This document shows, piece after piece, positions 17,947-26,687 of a stretch of DNA of 31,995 nt. Source of the DNA: Saprolegnia diclina VS20. Lineage: Eukaryota > Oomycota > Saprolegniomycetes > Saprolegniales > Saprolegniaceae. A program made the translations under genes and the position numbers. The number at the start of each line of letters is the position of its first letter. Position 1 is the stretch's first letter. The stretch lies in the NCBI RefSeq assembly GCF_000281045.1, contig NW_008246124.1, positions 152,235 through 184,229 on the forward strand, given 5' to 3'. The notes under the pieces were generated by a model. The model worked only from the letters and a program-made list of their open reading frames with translations. It made no database searches and was not told where the DNA came from.

Positions 17947-18705
17947 CTAAATGGGGCAGCAGAACGTCACGTTGGGGCCCGCGACGCACGCGCTGCCGAG
18001 CATCGTGCCGCAGCGCGCGTCCATGGGGAGGTCGAAGGACGCCAGCACCGAGTTGACGACCGTCGACTCGTCCTCCTCGGCGGCGAAGAGGTCGTCGAGC
18101 GACGGCATCGCGCTGTCGTCGGCGACAACATCAAAGAGGCCGTCAAAGTCCGAGGTGTCGGCGAGCTTGCTCTTCTTCATCGACGCTTCAGCGACGTCGT
18201 CTTCGTCGCGCGGCCGCTTCTGCGTCTGGATGAGCGTCGAGACGAGCGCCGTCAAGCTCGAGATCTGGTCCGTGAGCTGGTGGAACTGGCTCTGGAGCGA
18301 GTTGACCTGGTTCTTGAGCTCCTCGACTTCCTCCTTGTCGGTGCCGTCTCCCTCCGAGTACGTCTTGCGGCGAATCTGCACCATGAGCTCGGGCTTGGCG
18401 CGAAGGAACTTGTCGTGGTAGAACTCCCACCAGTGCTTGGTGTTTTCGTTGTTGACAAGCTCGACTTCTTCCTTCTTGTACTTGCGGAAGCCGTAAAAGT
18501 TGAGCTGGCGCACGAACGAGAGGAAGTTGTTGTGCTTGAAGTACTTGGGCAGCATCATGGTGGCGAACTGCTGCGGGTCCTTGATGACGATCGTCGTGCC
18601 GTTGTTGGCCCACGCAGCGATGCTCGACGGCGACTCTTCGAAGAGCGTGTACGTCTTCTGGATAAAGATGGGCGCGGACGCCGTCGTCGTCTTCGGGGAC
18701 TTCAT
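17947..18705 (-). CDS. HSF-8: HSF-type factor, WWEFYH subfamily
   Basis: A 252-residue, single-exon protein. The HSF domain is at about residues 12-118 ([70 protein letters not shown]). The coil is about 125-163 (LKNQVNSLQSQFHQLTDQI), ending in TQKRPRDEDD. MKKSK near 176-180 may be a nuclear signal. Acidic/hydrophobic motifs follow (DFDGLFDVVADD, SLDDLFAAEEDE), like activation motifs. The C-terminus is cysteine- and glycine-containing and unlike the sisters. The ATG at 18705 (MKSPKTTT) is chosen by comparison with HSF-9. HSF-9, its closest relative by eye, lies 2.4 kb away on the opposite strand. Confidence 0.93.
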   Translation of the reverse strand: MKSPKTTTASAPIFIQKTYTLFEESPSSIAAWANNGTTIVIKDPQQFATMMLPKYFKHNNFLSFVRQLNFYGFRKYKKEEVELVNNENTKHWWEFYHDKFLRAKPELMVQIRRKTYSEGDGTDKEEVEELKNQVNSLQSQFHQLTDQISSLTALVSTLIQTQKRPRDEDDVAEASMKKSKLADTSDFDGLFDVVADDSAMPSLDDLFAAEEDESTVVNSVLASFDLPMDARCGTMLGSACVAGPNVTFCCPI

Positions 18706-18724
18706 GATGTGATCGACGCAAGGC

Positions 18725-18738
18725 AAAATGCAAACTGG
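18725..18738 (-). promoter_or_regulatory. Inr/FPR-like core promoter, HSF-8
   Basis: In the gene's direction it reads CCAGTTTGCATTTT, 12 of 14 positions of the oomycete core promoter, with the FPR half (CATTTT) intact. It lies 20-33 bp upstream of the start codon. Confidence 0.4.
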
Positions 18739-18861
18739 CCTCTCCTCGTGGCCATGGAAGCGCCACGGAAGCACCGCATTGTGCTGATTAGGCGATCATG
18801 CCCAACTACGAAATCATACCTTTATCTGCGAAATTGTATGGGCGGACCACGGCGCGCTGTG

Positions 18862-18882
18862 ATTGGCTATAGACCAACCAAT
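18862..18882 (-). promoter_or_regulatory. ATTGG-N11-CCAAT module, HSF-8 promoter
   Basis: In the gene's direction this is ATTGG-ttggtctatag-CCAAT, both halves intact, 157 bp upstream of the start codon. Confidence 0.6.
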
Positions 18883-20046
18883 GAGGTACCGCATTGGGAC
18901 TTGTCATTGATGATGCGGTGCAAATTGATCAGGCAATCCGAGCGCCCAATATATATTGGCCAGCAATGGCGGGCAGAATGACGTGGCAGCTTATAAACGC
19001 GCGCGCGTGTTATCGGCCAGTTGTCCGTCCCACCTTTGAAGCCATGAGCTTGTGCGCTATTCTGTGCTTCACTTTTCGAATTTGACGCGCGAGGACGAGT
19101 GAAAATGTATGCGCCGATCTCTGCCAGAACGCGCCAGAGGCTCGCTATGCCTCGGCTGTGTCGAGCGTTTGCTAGAGATAGAGGATGCGAGTGGGAGCAA
19201 GGCCATGTACTAGTGCTACGCAGGTCAACACAGAGAGAGCTGCGGGTTGGCGACCCCTTGAACGTACCACTTTGAGCTCCGACACTGGCGTGGAACCACA
19301 CGGCCCAAAGCACACGACCGACCTACTAGCATTGCAGAGATCGGCGAGCGCACCGTCAGGAGCCCTTAGCCCAGTACCAAGGCGGCGGCTCAGGGCGGAT
19401 GGACGAGAGATCCGAGTGGTGTCGATGCATTCATCAAAGCTCCTCGGTGCCAAATCCGTTCTCTGCATGCTCGAGTGGCGTTTCCATCGTTTGGCCGTTC
19501 GCCGTTTGGTTGTGGCCAGGCGTGATCTCACTTTGGAACGCAGGGCGTTGGCCGCAGCAACCTTTGTGCGGCGAATGAGCCCCGCGACGTTGCTCTGGGC
19601 TCCAGCATGGAATATGTACTGGACAACAACGTCCAGCTGCGAGGCTCCGGTTCTCGCTCCAATTCTCTCGCGAGGCTGCTCTTCAGGTGCACGGTGCACG
19701 GGCATCCCACGGCCATGTCACCCGAATTCATTCCGATAGGCTTGCCCCGTCCACGTCTCCGCGCGGAGAAGATCGTCGCTTGTACACTGCAGCAGTATCT
19801 CATCCGCCCTGAGAGACTATTCCATACTCCCTTCAACCAGTATGGCTCGATGGCCTGCCCTTCGTTGTGACGCTGCTAAGAGTAGCATTGCGGCCGTGCT
19901 TGGCGAGAACACCTTGCTGGCCAAACGACGACTAGAGTCACCCACGAGCGGCGCCTCCCACGGATCAGCGGCCCACAACCCATTTGAGAATGGCGGCCGG
20001 AACCTGGCAGGATCGAGTACCCTCGCGCCTCGATGGCAAATGCTCG

Positions 20047-20605
20047 TCAAGTCCTAGCGGCGGTGATAGGGAGTGCGATTGGATTGAAGTGACCAGTCGA
20101 AACGTGTAGGATCGGGACTGAGTCCATCGACGCGGCCAAGAAGGTTTTGCACTGGTGGTACATTTGCCAATCAAAAGTGCAATCGCCAAAACGAACGTTG
20201 GAAGAAGGAAGTGGCGCGGCGAGCACGCCGCGTCTGTCTCGTCTCGCCAGCGTCCATTGTGGGTGGGGCTCAGTTGGGACATCTGCCACGACCAGAAACT
20301 CAAATCTGAAAATGATGTGCCTTGCCGCAAAGAGTTATCCGGGAGTCTGGCCACACCAAACTTTTTTCACCTCGTGCGCTCCGCCCCTTGCGCAGATGGA
20401 GCTGGAACCACGGCCAGACGCGCCTCATACCTTCTATAACCGTCTGAACGCGTGACCTACCGAAGGCGCAGCGTTCAACGGCCGAGACGTCGCCTCGCAG
20501 TCTGGGCCTCAAGAACTTTATCGCGTCGGGCACATCCTTCAGCGTGATTGCGCGCCCTGCATCCAATTCCAATCGGCGGTGCTTGTCGCATTGAACTTGC
20601 GTCAA
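20047..20605 (-). pseudogene. Possible MULE-type transposase remnant
   Basis: Two neighbouring minus-strand frames (20300-20605 and 20047-20289) read like pieces of one protein broken by stops and lacking good start codons. The second contains FGDCTFDWQMYHQC, then VPILHVSTGHFNPIALPI. The spacing of a D-x-T-F motif and a downstream hydrophobic (H/F)xPxAL stretch recalls the catalytic core of MULE/FAR1-like transposases common in oomycetes. The match is by memory and weak, no terminal repeats were found, and chance cannot be excluded. Confidence 0.25.
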
Positions 20606-20994
20606 CTTCCGGCCTACTGTTGCATAATCAGTGTCTCTCTCCCGCTCTCAGCACCTTCTACGCGTTGAAAACACGTACGAATCTTGCATTTTTACACTAG
20701 ATATATCAATCATTGTGTTTAAAAAGGTGTTGAAATGCATACTGTACACTATATTTCATCTCTGAGATAGGTACGACAAAGCGAACACCCACCCTCGTAC
20801 CACATGGTTGAATCTAAGGTGAGGCTCGGAAAGGCCGGCCCACGGCAACCGGCCTTTTTCACGGTGAAAATTCCGCGTGGTATTTGACGTTTGGCATCGT
20901 GCAATTTTCACCAGCATCGCGCTCCTCGCGTGATCTGCGACATGGCGTTGGCGTTCGGCCAATCACGTGGTGTATTGGGGCACATAGCGGTGGG

Positions 20995-21015
20995 ATTGGT
21001 CTCTTTTTGACCAAT
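20995..21015 (+). promoter_or_regulatory. ATTGG-N11-CCAAT module, HSF-9 promoter
   Basis: ATTGG-tctctttttga-CCAAT, both halves intact, 53 bp upstream of the start codon and 35 bp upstream of the core promoter. Another CCAAT lies at 20959-20963. This is the only standard module on the plus strand. Confidence 0.6.
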
Positions 21016-21050
21016 GAGCGCGCATGGCCCAACGAGGCGATGAGGCCAAG

Positions 21051-21064
21051 TCATTTCCGATTTT
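21051..21064 (+). promoter_or_regulatory. Oomycete Inr/FPR core promoter, HSF-9
   Basis: TCATTTCCGATTTT matches 13 of 14 positions of TCATTYYNCAWTTT. It ends 3 bp before the ATG at 21068, so the predicted 5' leader is very short. Confidence 0.55.
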
Positions 21065-21067
21065 GCC

Positions 21068-21943
21068 ATGAAGGCCGCGTCCGCCCCCAAGTCCAAGGCG
21101 TCGTCCGCGCCCATCTTCCTCCAGAAGACGTACACGATGTTCGAGAACTCGCCCGACAGCGTCGCCTCGTGGGCCAACAACGGCACGACCATCGTGGTCA
21201 AGGACCCGCAGGAGTTTGCGCGCACGATGCTGCCCAAGTACTTCAAGCACAACAACTTTGCCTCGTTCGTGCGCCAGCTCAACTTTTACGGCTTCCGCAA
21301 GTACAAGAAGGAGGACATTATGATCGTCGAGGACGATGTGACCAAGCACTGGTGGGAGTTTTACCACGACAAGTTCTTGCGCCACCACCCGGAGCTCATG
21401 GCCCAGATCCGCCGCAAGACCTACTCGGAGGCCGGCGAGCCGACCGAGAAGGAGGAAGTCGAGGTGCTCAAGAGCCAAGTCACGTCGCTCCAGTCGCAGC
21501 TCTCGCAGCTCACCAACCAGATTACCAACTTGACCTCGGTCGTCTCGACGCTCATGGAGACGCAAAAGCGGGCGCTCGAGTCCGTGCCGGAACACGCGCC
21601 GCCGTCGCCCAAGAAGCAGAAGACGGCCGCGCACGACGACTCGGAGCACCTCGTCAAGTTGGAGCCGATGCTCATGGACGTGGCTCCTTCGCCGCCGTCG
21701 CTCGCGCACCAGAACAGCCTCAACTTGGACGACGAGTTTATGATGTTTGACGACCGCCACTTTGGCAGCTTTGACGAAACTGCGACGTCGATGCAAGACC
21801 TGCTCGAAGCGTTCCCCAAGGTCCCCAATGCGGCGCCGTCGTCATCCTCAACAGCTTCCGCGAACGCGGCCGAGAGCCTCGCCCGGTGTTCGCCGTCGCT
21901 GGTCATGCCCATGGGCTTCCCCTTCTCGACGCCCCTCCAGTAG
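21068..21943 (+). CDS. HSF-9: HSF-type factor, WWEFYH subfamily
   Basis: A 291-residue, single-exon protein. The HSF domain is at about residues 15-121 ([70 protein letters not shown]). The coil is about 132-166 ([19 protein letters not shown]). SPKKQK at 180-185 is a likely nuclear signal. The acidic, aromatic C-terminal part ([30 protein letters not shown]) looks like an activation region. It resembles HSF-8 over the domain without gaps and shares FASFVRQL with HSF-1. It is the first array member on the plus strand, marking one edge of a change in gene orientation. Confidence 0.94.
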   Translation: MKAASAPKSKASSAPIFLQKTYTMFENSPDSVASWANNGTTIVVKDPQEFARTMLPKYFKHNNFASFVRQLNFYGFRKYKKEDIMIVEDDVTKHWWEFYHDKFLRHHPELMAQIRRKTYSEAGEPTEKEEVEVLKSQVTSLQSQLSQLTNQITNLTSVVSTLMETQKRALESVPEHAPPSPKKQKTAAHDDSEHLVKLEPMLMDVAPSPPSLAHQNSLNLDDEFMMFDDRHFGSFDETATSMQDLLEAFPKVPNAAPSSSSTASANAAESLARCSPSLVMPMGFPFSTPLQ

Positions 21944-22833
21944 GCGCGTCCGAGCTCCTTGATAGTGTTAGTTTTTGTTAGAATTGTTAGATACATTGCC
22001 TCGGGGGTGCCATATTTGCGGCACTCCCAATACTTCTGTGCTGGCGTTCGCATTGCCTTGGCTCACACCCTCCACCATGTCTATCTCGAGGAAGATCATG
22101 TTGGCGGTCGTAAGTACGCAAGGCGCAGCGGATTGCTCCGGCCACACTATTCACGCAACACACGGAGGGCAGCTGGGACTCTATGTTGATGATGCAAGGC
22201 GTGAATTTGCATACACTTGATGCAGCGGCGGACGACATTGCCGTTCACCCTTTGAGATTCAGAAGTCCGGTCTCGTTTGAGTCCGTCCTTCGTGTCGCAA
22301 TCTCTGGGTACGCGATGCTGGTAAACACCGAGGCAGCCATGACATACCAGTGCAAGGGTATCGCGCCCCAGCCCTGCGTATGCCTGCAGCGGCGACGTTC
22401 CATCCTTTGGCCGAGTTGCCAGGCAGTTGAAGAGGAGGCGACCGCGATGTGGCGCTGGCCTCGTAATCCGCCTTCGGGCGCATGCGTGATGCGAGCGCCA
22501 TGTGCAATGGATGATGTTGATGGCCACAGACAGGCATAACGTCAACGAATTGCGAGGGATACCGGGTCACCTGCGTCAATGATGTTGATGGTTGGCGCGC
22601 AGGATGTAGACGGCGTTGGACTTTCTCGGAGCTGCCACCTTGCAGTTGGGACTTGGCGGTGGCCCAAGTGCCGCCGTGGGCCGGGCCCATGACCGCGGCC
22701 ACGAGGCTTGCGTCACGGCCTTGCCACGCTGGCTACTTGCAGCGGCTGCCACGTATGCACCCACCCACATACAAGAACACAGATGTTTAAATAAGATCTT
22801 AGATATATATTATAGTGAACGCTTTGAATGCAG
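21944..22833. other. Gap between convergent HSF-9 and HSF-10
   Basis: No intact gene is seen. Minus-strand frames between about 22150 and 22700 contain ankyrin-like pieces, listed separately. The word atgatgttgatgg occurs twice (22508-22520 and 22579-22591). The end near HSF-10 is AT-rich. Confidence 0.4.
22150..22700 (-). pseudogene. Possible decayed ankyrin-repeat gene
   Basis: Overlapping minus-strand frames contain KDGTSPLQAYAGLGRDTLAL and HHPLHMALAS, which resemble the DGxTPLHxAAxxG core of ankyrin repeats. They sit in different frames with stops between them. Ankyrin genes are abundant in water moulds. The evidence is a pattern match by eye only. Confidence 0.2.
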
Positions 22834-23508
22834 CTAATACATGACGACGGAGGGGACGGACGAGGAATGGTGTCCTGCGAGCAACTGCTGGAACTCGGAC
22901 GTGGCGGCTTCGTCTTGGTTGCTCGTCATCATGTCGAGGTACTCGAGATCCTGCAGAAAGCTGTCCTGCTTCTTCATCGGCGGTAGCACGATTGGCGCCG
23001 GCGTCTGGGCTTGGTCCACGACCGTCTGGATCATCGAGCTGAGGTGGCTCAGCGTGCCCGTGAGCTTGGTGAGCTGCGACTGCAAGTCCGAGACTTGCTG
23101 GCGGAGGTCGTCGACTTGGCTCGTCGGGTGCGCGGGCGGCGACGAGAAAGACGTATCGTCGTCCGAGTTGTTGGTCTTGCGCTTGATCTTGGCCATCAAG
23201 TGCGGCTTGTGCTGGTGAAAGTTTTCGTGGTAAAACTCCCACGAATTCTTAATGTCGGACGACTCGAGCGCAACAAGGAGCACCTCTTTCTTGGACTTGC
23301 GGAAGCCGTAAAAGTTGAGCTGGCGCACAAAGCTCGAAAAGTTGCTGTGCTTGAAGTACTTGGGCAGCATGAGCGACGCAAACTCCTTGGGGTCCTTGAC
23401 GACAAAGGTCGCGCCGTCCGGCGCCCACGCCGCAATCTCGGTCGGCGACTGCGAGACCATGTCGAAGGTCTTCTTGAGGAAGATCGCGGCCGTCGACGAT
23501 TTGATCAT
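22834..23508 (-). CDS. HSF-10: HSF-type factor, FLKKT subfamily
   Basis: A 224-residue, single-exon protein. The HSF domain starts almost at the N-terminus, about residues 7-112 ([68 protein letters not shown]). The coil is about 132-162 (LRQQVSDLQSQLTKLTGTL). The motif LQDLEYLDMM at about 185-194 corresponds to LEFEYLEML in HSF-11. It aligns without gaps to HSF-11 over the first 113 residues. The ATG at 23508 is the only sensible start. Helix residues FSSFVRQL are the closest in the array, with HSF-11, to classical eukaryotic HSFs. Confidence 0.93.
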   Translation of the reverse strand: MIKSSTAAIFLKKTFDMVSQSPTEIAAWAPDGATFVVKDPKEFASLMLPKYFKHSNFSSFVRQLNFYGFRKSKKEVLLVALESSDIKNSWEFYHENFHQHKPHLMAKIKRKTNNSDDDTSFSSPPAHPTSQVDDLRQQVSDLQSQLTKLTGTLSHLSSMIQTVVDQAQTPAPIVLPPMKKQDSFLQDLEYLDMMTSNQDEAATSEFQQLLAGHHSSSVPSVVMY

Positions 23509-25958
23509 GCTTGTTTCAAGAGGTTAATTCCAAAATGCGGCTCTTCTTGCTGGAACGATAACGACGGTGGCGATTATGCACCCCCATCAAGCGCGTAGGA
23601 AACGGCGGGTCCTTTTTCGAGCAATCGCTGCGCGCCAAAACGAGCCGCATGCTGCGATTGGCTAAAATTGGACACGCACGCGTTCAAAGCTCGGAGAGTG
23701 ACCCGCGTGTCCCACGCCGGTTTGTAGTTGTACTTGGGGTTAGTATACTGGCGTTTACCTTGGGCTTTGTATTGGCTTCTGCCACGTTGTATCGGTATAC
23801 AAGGGCCAAGATACTCGGCTGTAATGCGGCCACTTCAAGCTGGATAAATCAACTAGGATTATGTATACGCTCACGTCGAAAGGTATACACTGGGCGAGAC
23901 AAGGTTCCGACGTGGCGCTGCCTGTGTGGTGGACTCCACGCGCCCAAACTCCTTGGACAGGATTGCACGATACCATTCAGCGCATGAGCGAGGACAACTG
24001 TTCTTGCCTCGGACTCATGCTCGAGTGATTAGGTTTGTCGCTTGATTATTGTATACAAGTTCTGCGATTGGGCCGGTTCTTCTCGCCTCAGGACACCGAG
24101 CTCCGAGCGTATTCTTAAAGCAGTGTAAACTTACTAGCGATCATACGAGTGCGATGAAAGAAGGTGAGAGCTGGAAGAAGAAGCGTGGCATCGGATTCTC
24201 AAGGGTCTCGGACGAGTTCGAATCGACGACCGACGCAAGAAAAGTCCGTTGGTGCTGGAGCCGAGCATGCACTCTGTGTTGGACTCTACTCTCGTGTGAG
24301 TGATGGTTCCGAATCTGGCGCTGTCGTGGTGCCACGTCAGATGCATGTAGAATCATCCTTCCAAATGCCGTGTCCATCAAGTTTTGGCTGCACTGGTGTA
24401 ATTCCTTGCGACTGTCGTTACGAATTCAAATATATCACCACATTCCGTGAAGACAAGAGTGAGTGAAAACCGAGTTCCAGGCCAAACAGTTTTGTGGAAG
24501 CACAATAAAAACGAGACTGTCGGTGTGTCTGGCCAACCTCTAAGGGGCAACAAACCTCTCGCGTGACATGCAGGCCGAGCTTGCTTCTGCACATCGCGTT
24601 GAAGCAGCGACTGAGAAAACGATGCGCACTTGCCTAGTAAACAAAGTGCTTACTACTTGCAACGTGGAGCTGCGGAAAAAGGCTCGTCGCTCCTTCCTAA
24701 GAAGTCGGCGCTTCCGAGCGCATACCCTGTACTACAGTCCTGATCGTGTCCATGGTGTCGGTGACTGGTCTGTCATGAGCCTATCAAAATGCTCTGCGTG
24801 GTCAAGTCACAGCAACGGTGCTGTGATCACCTCGAAACCACCCCCGAGACAGTGTATAGTGAACTGCAGTGCTTCTTGCAGTAAGCTCACGTACAGACTC
24901 GGACCGCTTCGATCGTGTTCGCTTGCAGCGTGCACCAACTCAACGCGTTGAGCCAGTTGGTCCACACGCACCCACATAAGATCCAGGCTCAGAACCATTG
25001 ACCATCACTCCGCATCCAAAATGATGTTCCCAATTGCATTCTCAACGAGCAAGCCAAATGGAGCCATGACACTGAGCATCCCATGCGTATTTCAACGCTC
25101 GGAAAACTGGATTTTAGTTTAGGACGAAGGAGATCCGAGTGGTTTCGAGCGATACGATCGCAGTGGCACTAGTCATATACTAAGCAGTAGTACAAGTCGT
25201 AGTCAACAACGCAAGATTCTTGAAGCTGCGGACGCGACAACAAGGTCCACGCACTACGATGAGGCGATGCGGTTAGTTTCTTTTGTCCGCAAACACACGA
25301 GAGAGCAGCCGCATGCTTGAACATGGCGACCAGTCTCATCACGTGTTTACCAATGGCAAAGTGTTGTCATCACTGCGGCATCGGGCGATTTCGGGTGGCG
25401 ACGGCCCCGCTTCGTGTCCTTGCGCGCACGATGTTGTTGATGCGCAATTATATGCACGTCGTCGTCGTACTGCAAGAGACACTCGGCGCTTGATCTATTT
25501 CGAAGGTGGGATTGCTACTTCCTTGCGCTTGCAATCATGGATGAAAATGCCATGGGCTTGCACGCCCCGCCGAGCACGCGCTGTGGGGATGCCCTCGATG
25601 CGCACGACGCTGTCGTCCAGCTCGCGTGACATAACGTGGGATGGCGAGGTCGTTTGTAGCTTGACGCGTCCCCAGTATACCATACTCGTCCTTAGAGAGG
25701 GGCCTGTCAGTTCTTATTGTACTTGGGTTTTGTAAGCAAAGCCGCAGGCCTGGATTTCGATACCAAACACGTACAGACCATCTGGCGCACTTGCTACCAA
25801 ACACTGCATGGGTGACGACCAATCATGTGGGCGTATGCGTTTCAAGCGACGCTGATTGGCCGAGACCGATCTTGCAGTTTACAACGGCGTGCTATTGATA
25901 ATCAGCGAGGGGGTCGGCTGCCGCGGGTCATTCTTGAATTTCCACCGAGCTACTAAGT
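23509..25958. other. Largest gap, between divergent HSF-10 and HSF-11
   Basis: The ends are the two promoters: gene-sense CCAAT twice upstream of HSF-10 (complement of 23657-23661 and 23667-23671), and CCAAT at 25819-25823 with ATTGG at 25855-25859 upstream of HSF-11. The interior (about 23750-25750) has frames such as plus 24568-24951, minus 24807-24998 and plus 25283-25735, none recognisable. Base composition is lower in GC than coding DNA. A 27-nt word at 25122-25148 nearly repeats 19401-19425. Confidence 0.45.
25928..25941 (+). promoter_or_regulatory. Oomycete Inr/FPR core promoter, HSF-11
   Basis: TCATTCTTGAATTT matches 13 of 14 positions of TCATTYYNCAWTTT and ends 17 bp before the ATG at 25959. 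Confidence 0.55.
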
Positions 25959-26687
25959 ATGAAGGGGACGTGCAACGCGGCCATCTTCCTCAAGAAGACG
26001 TACGATATGATCGACACGGCGGCGCACGGCGTCGCGGGCTGGTGCGTCGACGGCAAGAGCTTTGTCATTACGGACCCCAAGGCATTTGCGTCCGTCGTGC
26101 TGCCCAAGTACTTCAAGCACAACAACTTTTCGAGCTTTGTGCGCCAGCTCAACTTTTACGGCTTCCGCAAGTCCAAGAAAGAGGTGCTCCTTGTCGCGAT
26201 GGAGACGGACGATGCCAAGAACTCGTGGGAGTTTTACCACGAGCTCTTCATTCGCGGCAAGCCGCACTTGATGGCCAAGATCAAGCGCAAAACCAACTAC
26301 AGCGACTGCGACCCGCTGCCCGACCGCGACGAAGTCGATGACCTCCGCCAACAGGTCGTCGAGCTCCAGACGCAGGTCGCGGCGCTCACGGGCAACATCT
26401 CGCACCTCACGAGCATGGTCGAAGCGATCTACAAGGACAACCGGGGCGCCAAGCGGTCCTTTGACGAAACGACGACCATGCACCATGCGCGCGTCGAACC
26501 AATCCCGCTCAAGCAGCAGAAGCGCGTGACCAAGCAGGACCTCCTCCTCGAGTTCGAGTACCTCGAGATGCTTCCGACCCAGTATGTGGCCGAGCCAAGC
26601 TACCACAACAACAAGGTCAGCGACTACCGTGTCTCGCCACAGTCGACCGACGACATGCTCTACGAATGCTTGCTCATGAAGCCGTGA
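25959..26687 (+). CDS. HSF-11: HSF-type factor, FLKKT subfamily
   Basis: A 242-residue, single-exon protein. The HSF domain is at about residues 7-112 ([68 protein letters not shown]). The coil is about 127-157 ([19 protein letters not shown]). KQQKR near 185-189 is a possible nuclear signal. A hydrophobic/acidic motif ([11 protein letters not shown]) lies at about 195-205, and the protein ends [11 protein letters not shown]. With HSF-10 it forms a divergent sister pair separated by a 2.4-kb gap. It is the last HSF gene of the array. Confidence 0.94.
   Translation: MKGTCNAAIFLKKTYDMIDTAAHGVAGWCVDGKSFVITDPKAFASVVLPKYFKHNNFSSFVRQLNFYGFRKSKKEVLLVAMETDDAKNSWEFYHELFIRGKPHLMAKIKRKTNYSDCDPLPDRDEVDDLRQQVVELQTQVAALTGNISHLTSMVEAIYKDNRGAKRSFDETTTMHHARVEPIPLKQQKRVTKQDLLLEFEYLEMLPTQYVAEPSYHNNKVSDYRVSPQSTDDMLYECLLMKP

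Larger units (their letters stand above)
18706..21067. other. Large gap between divergent HSF-8 and HSF-9
   Basis: The two ends are the promoters of HSF-8 and HSF-9. The interior (about 19000-20650) has many short frames on both strands and no intact gene. Minus-strand frames at about 20047-20605 contain a possible transposase remnant, listed separately. The region about 20650-20880 is AT-rich with nothing recognised. Confidence 0.45.

Noticed and set aside
20884-21750. 288-codon plus-strand frame overlapping HSF-9
   Set aside because: It is an out-of-frame shadow of HSF-9; the same type of frame appears over every array member.
24205-24230. gagttcgaatcgac, resembling a tRNA T-loop
   Set aside because: No matching acceptor, D or anticodon stems can be drawn around it. 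No tRNA, rRNA or CRISPR array was found elsewhere.
25283-25735. 150-codon plus-strand frame in the HSF-10/HSF-11 gap
   Set aside because: It shows no domain, coherent codon bias or splice-compatible partner frame.
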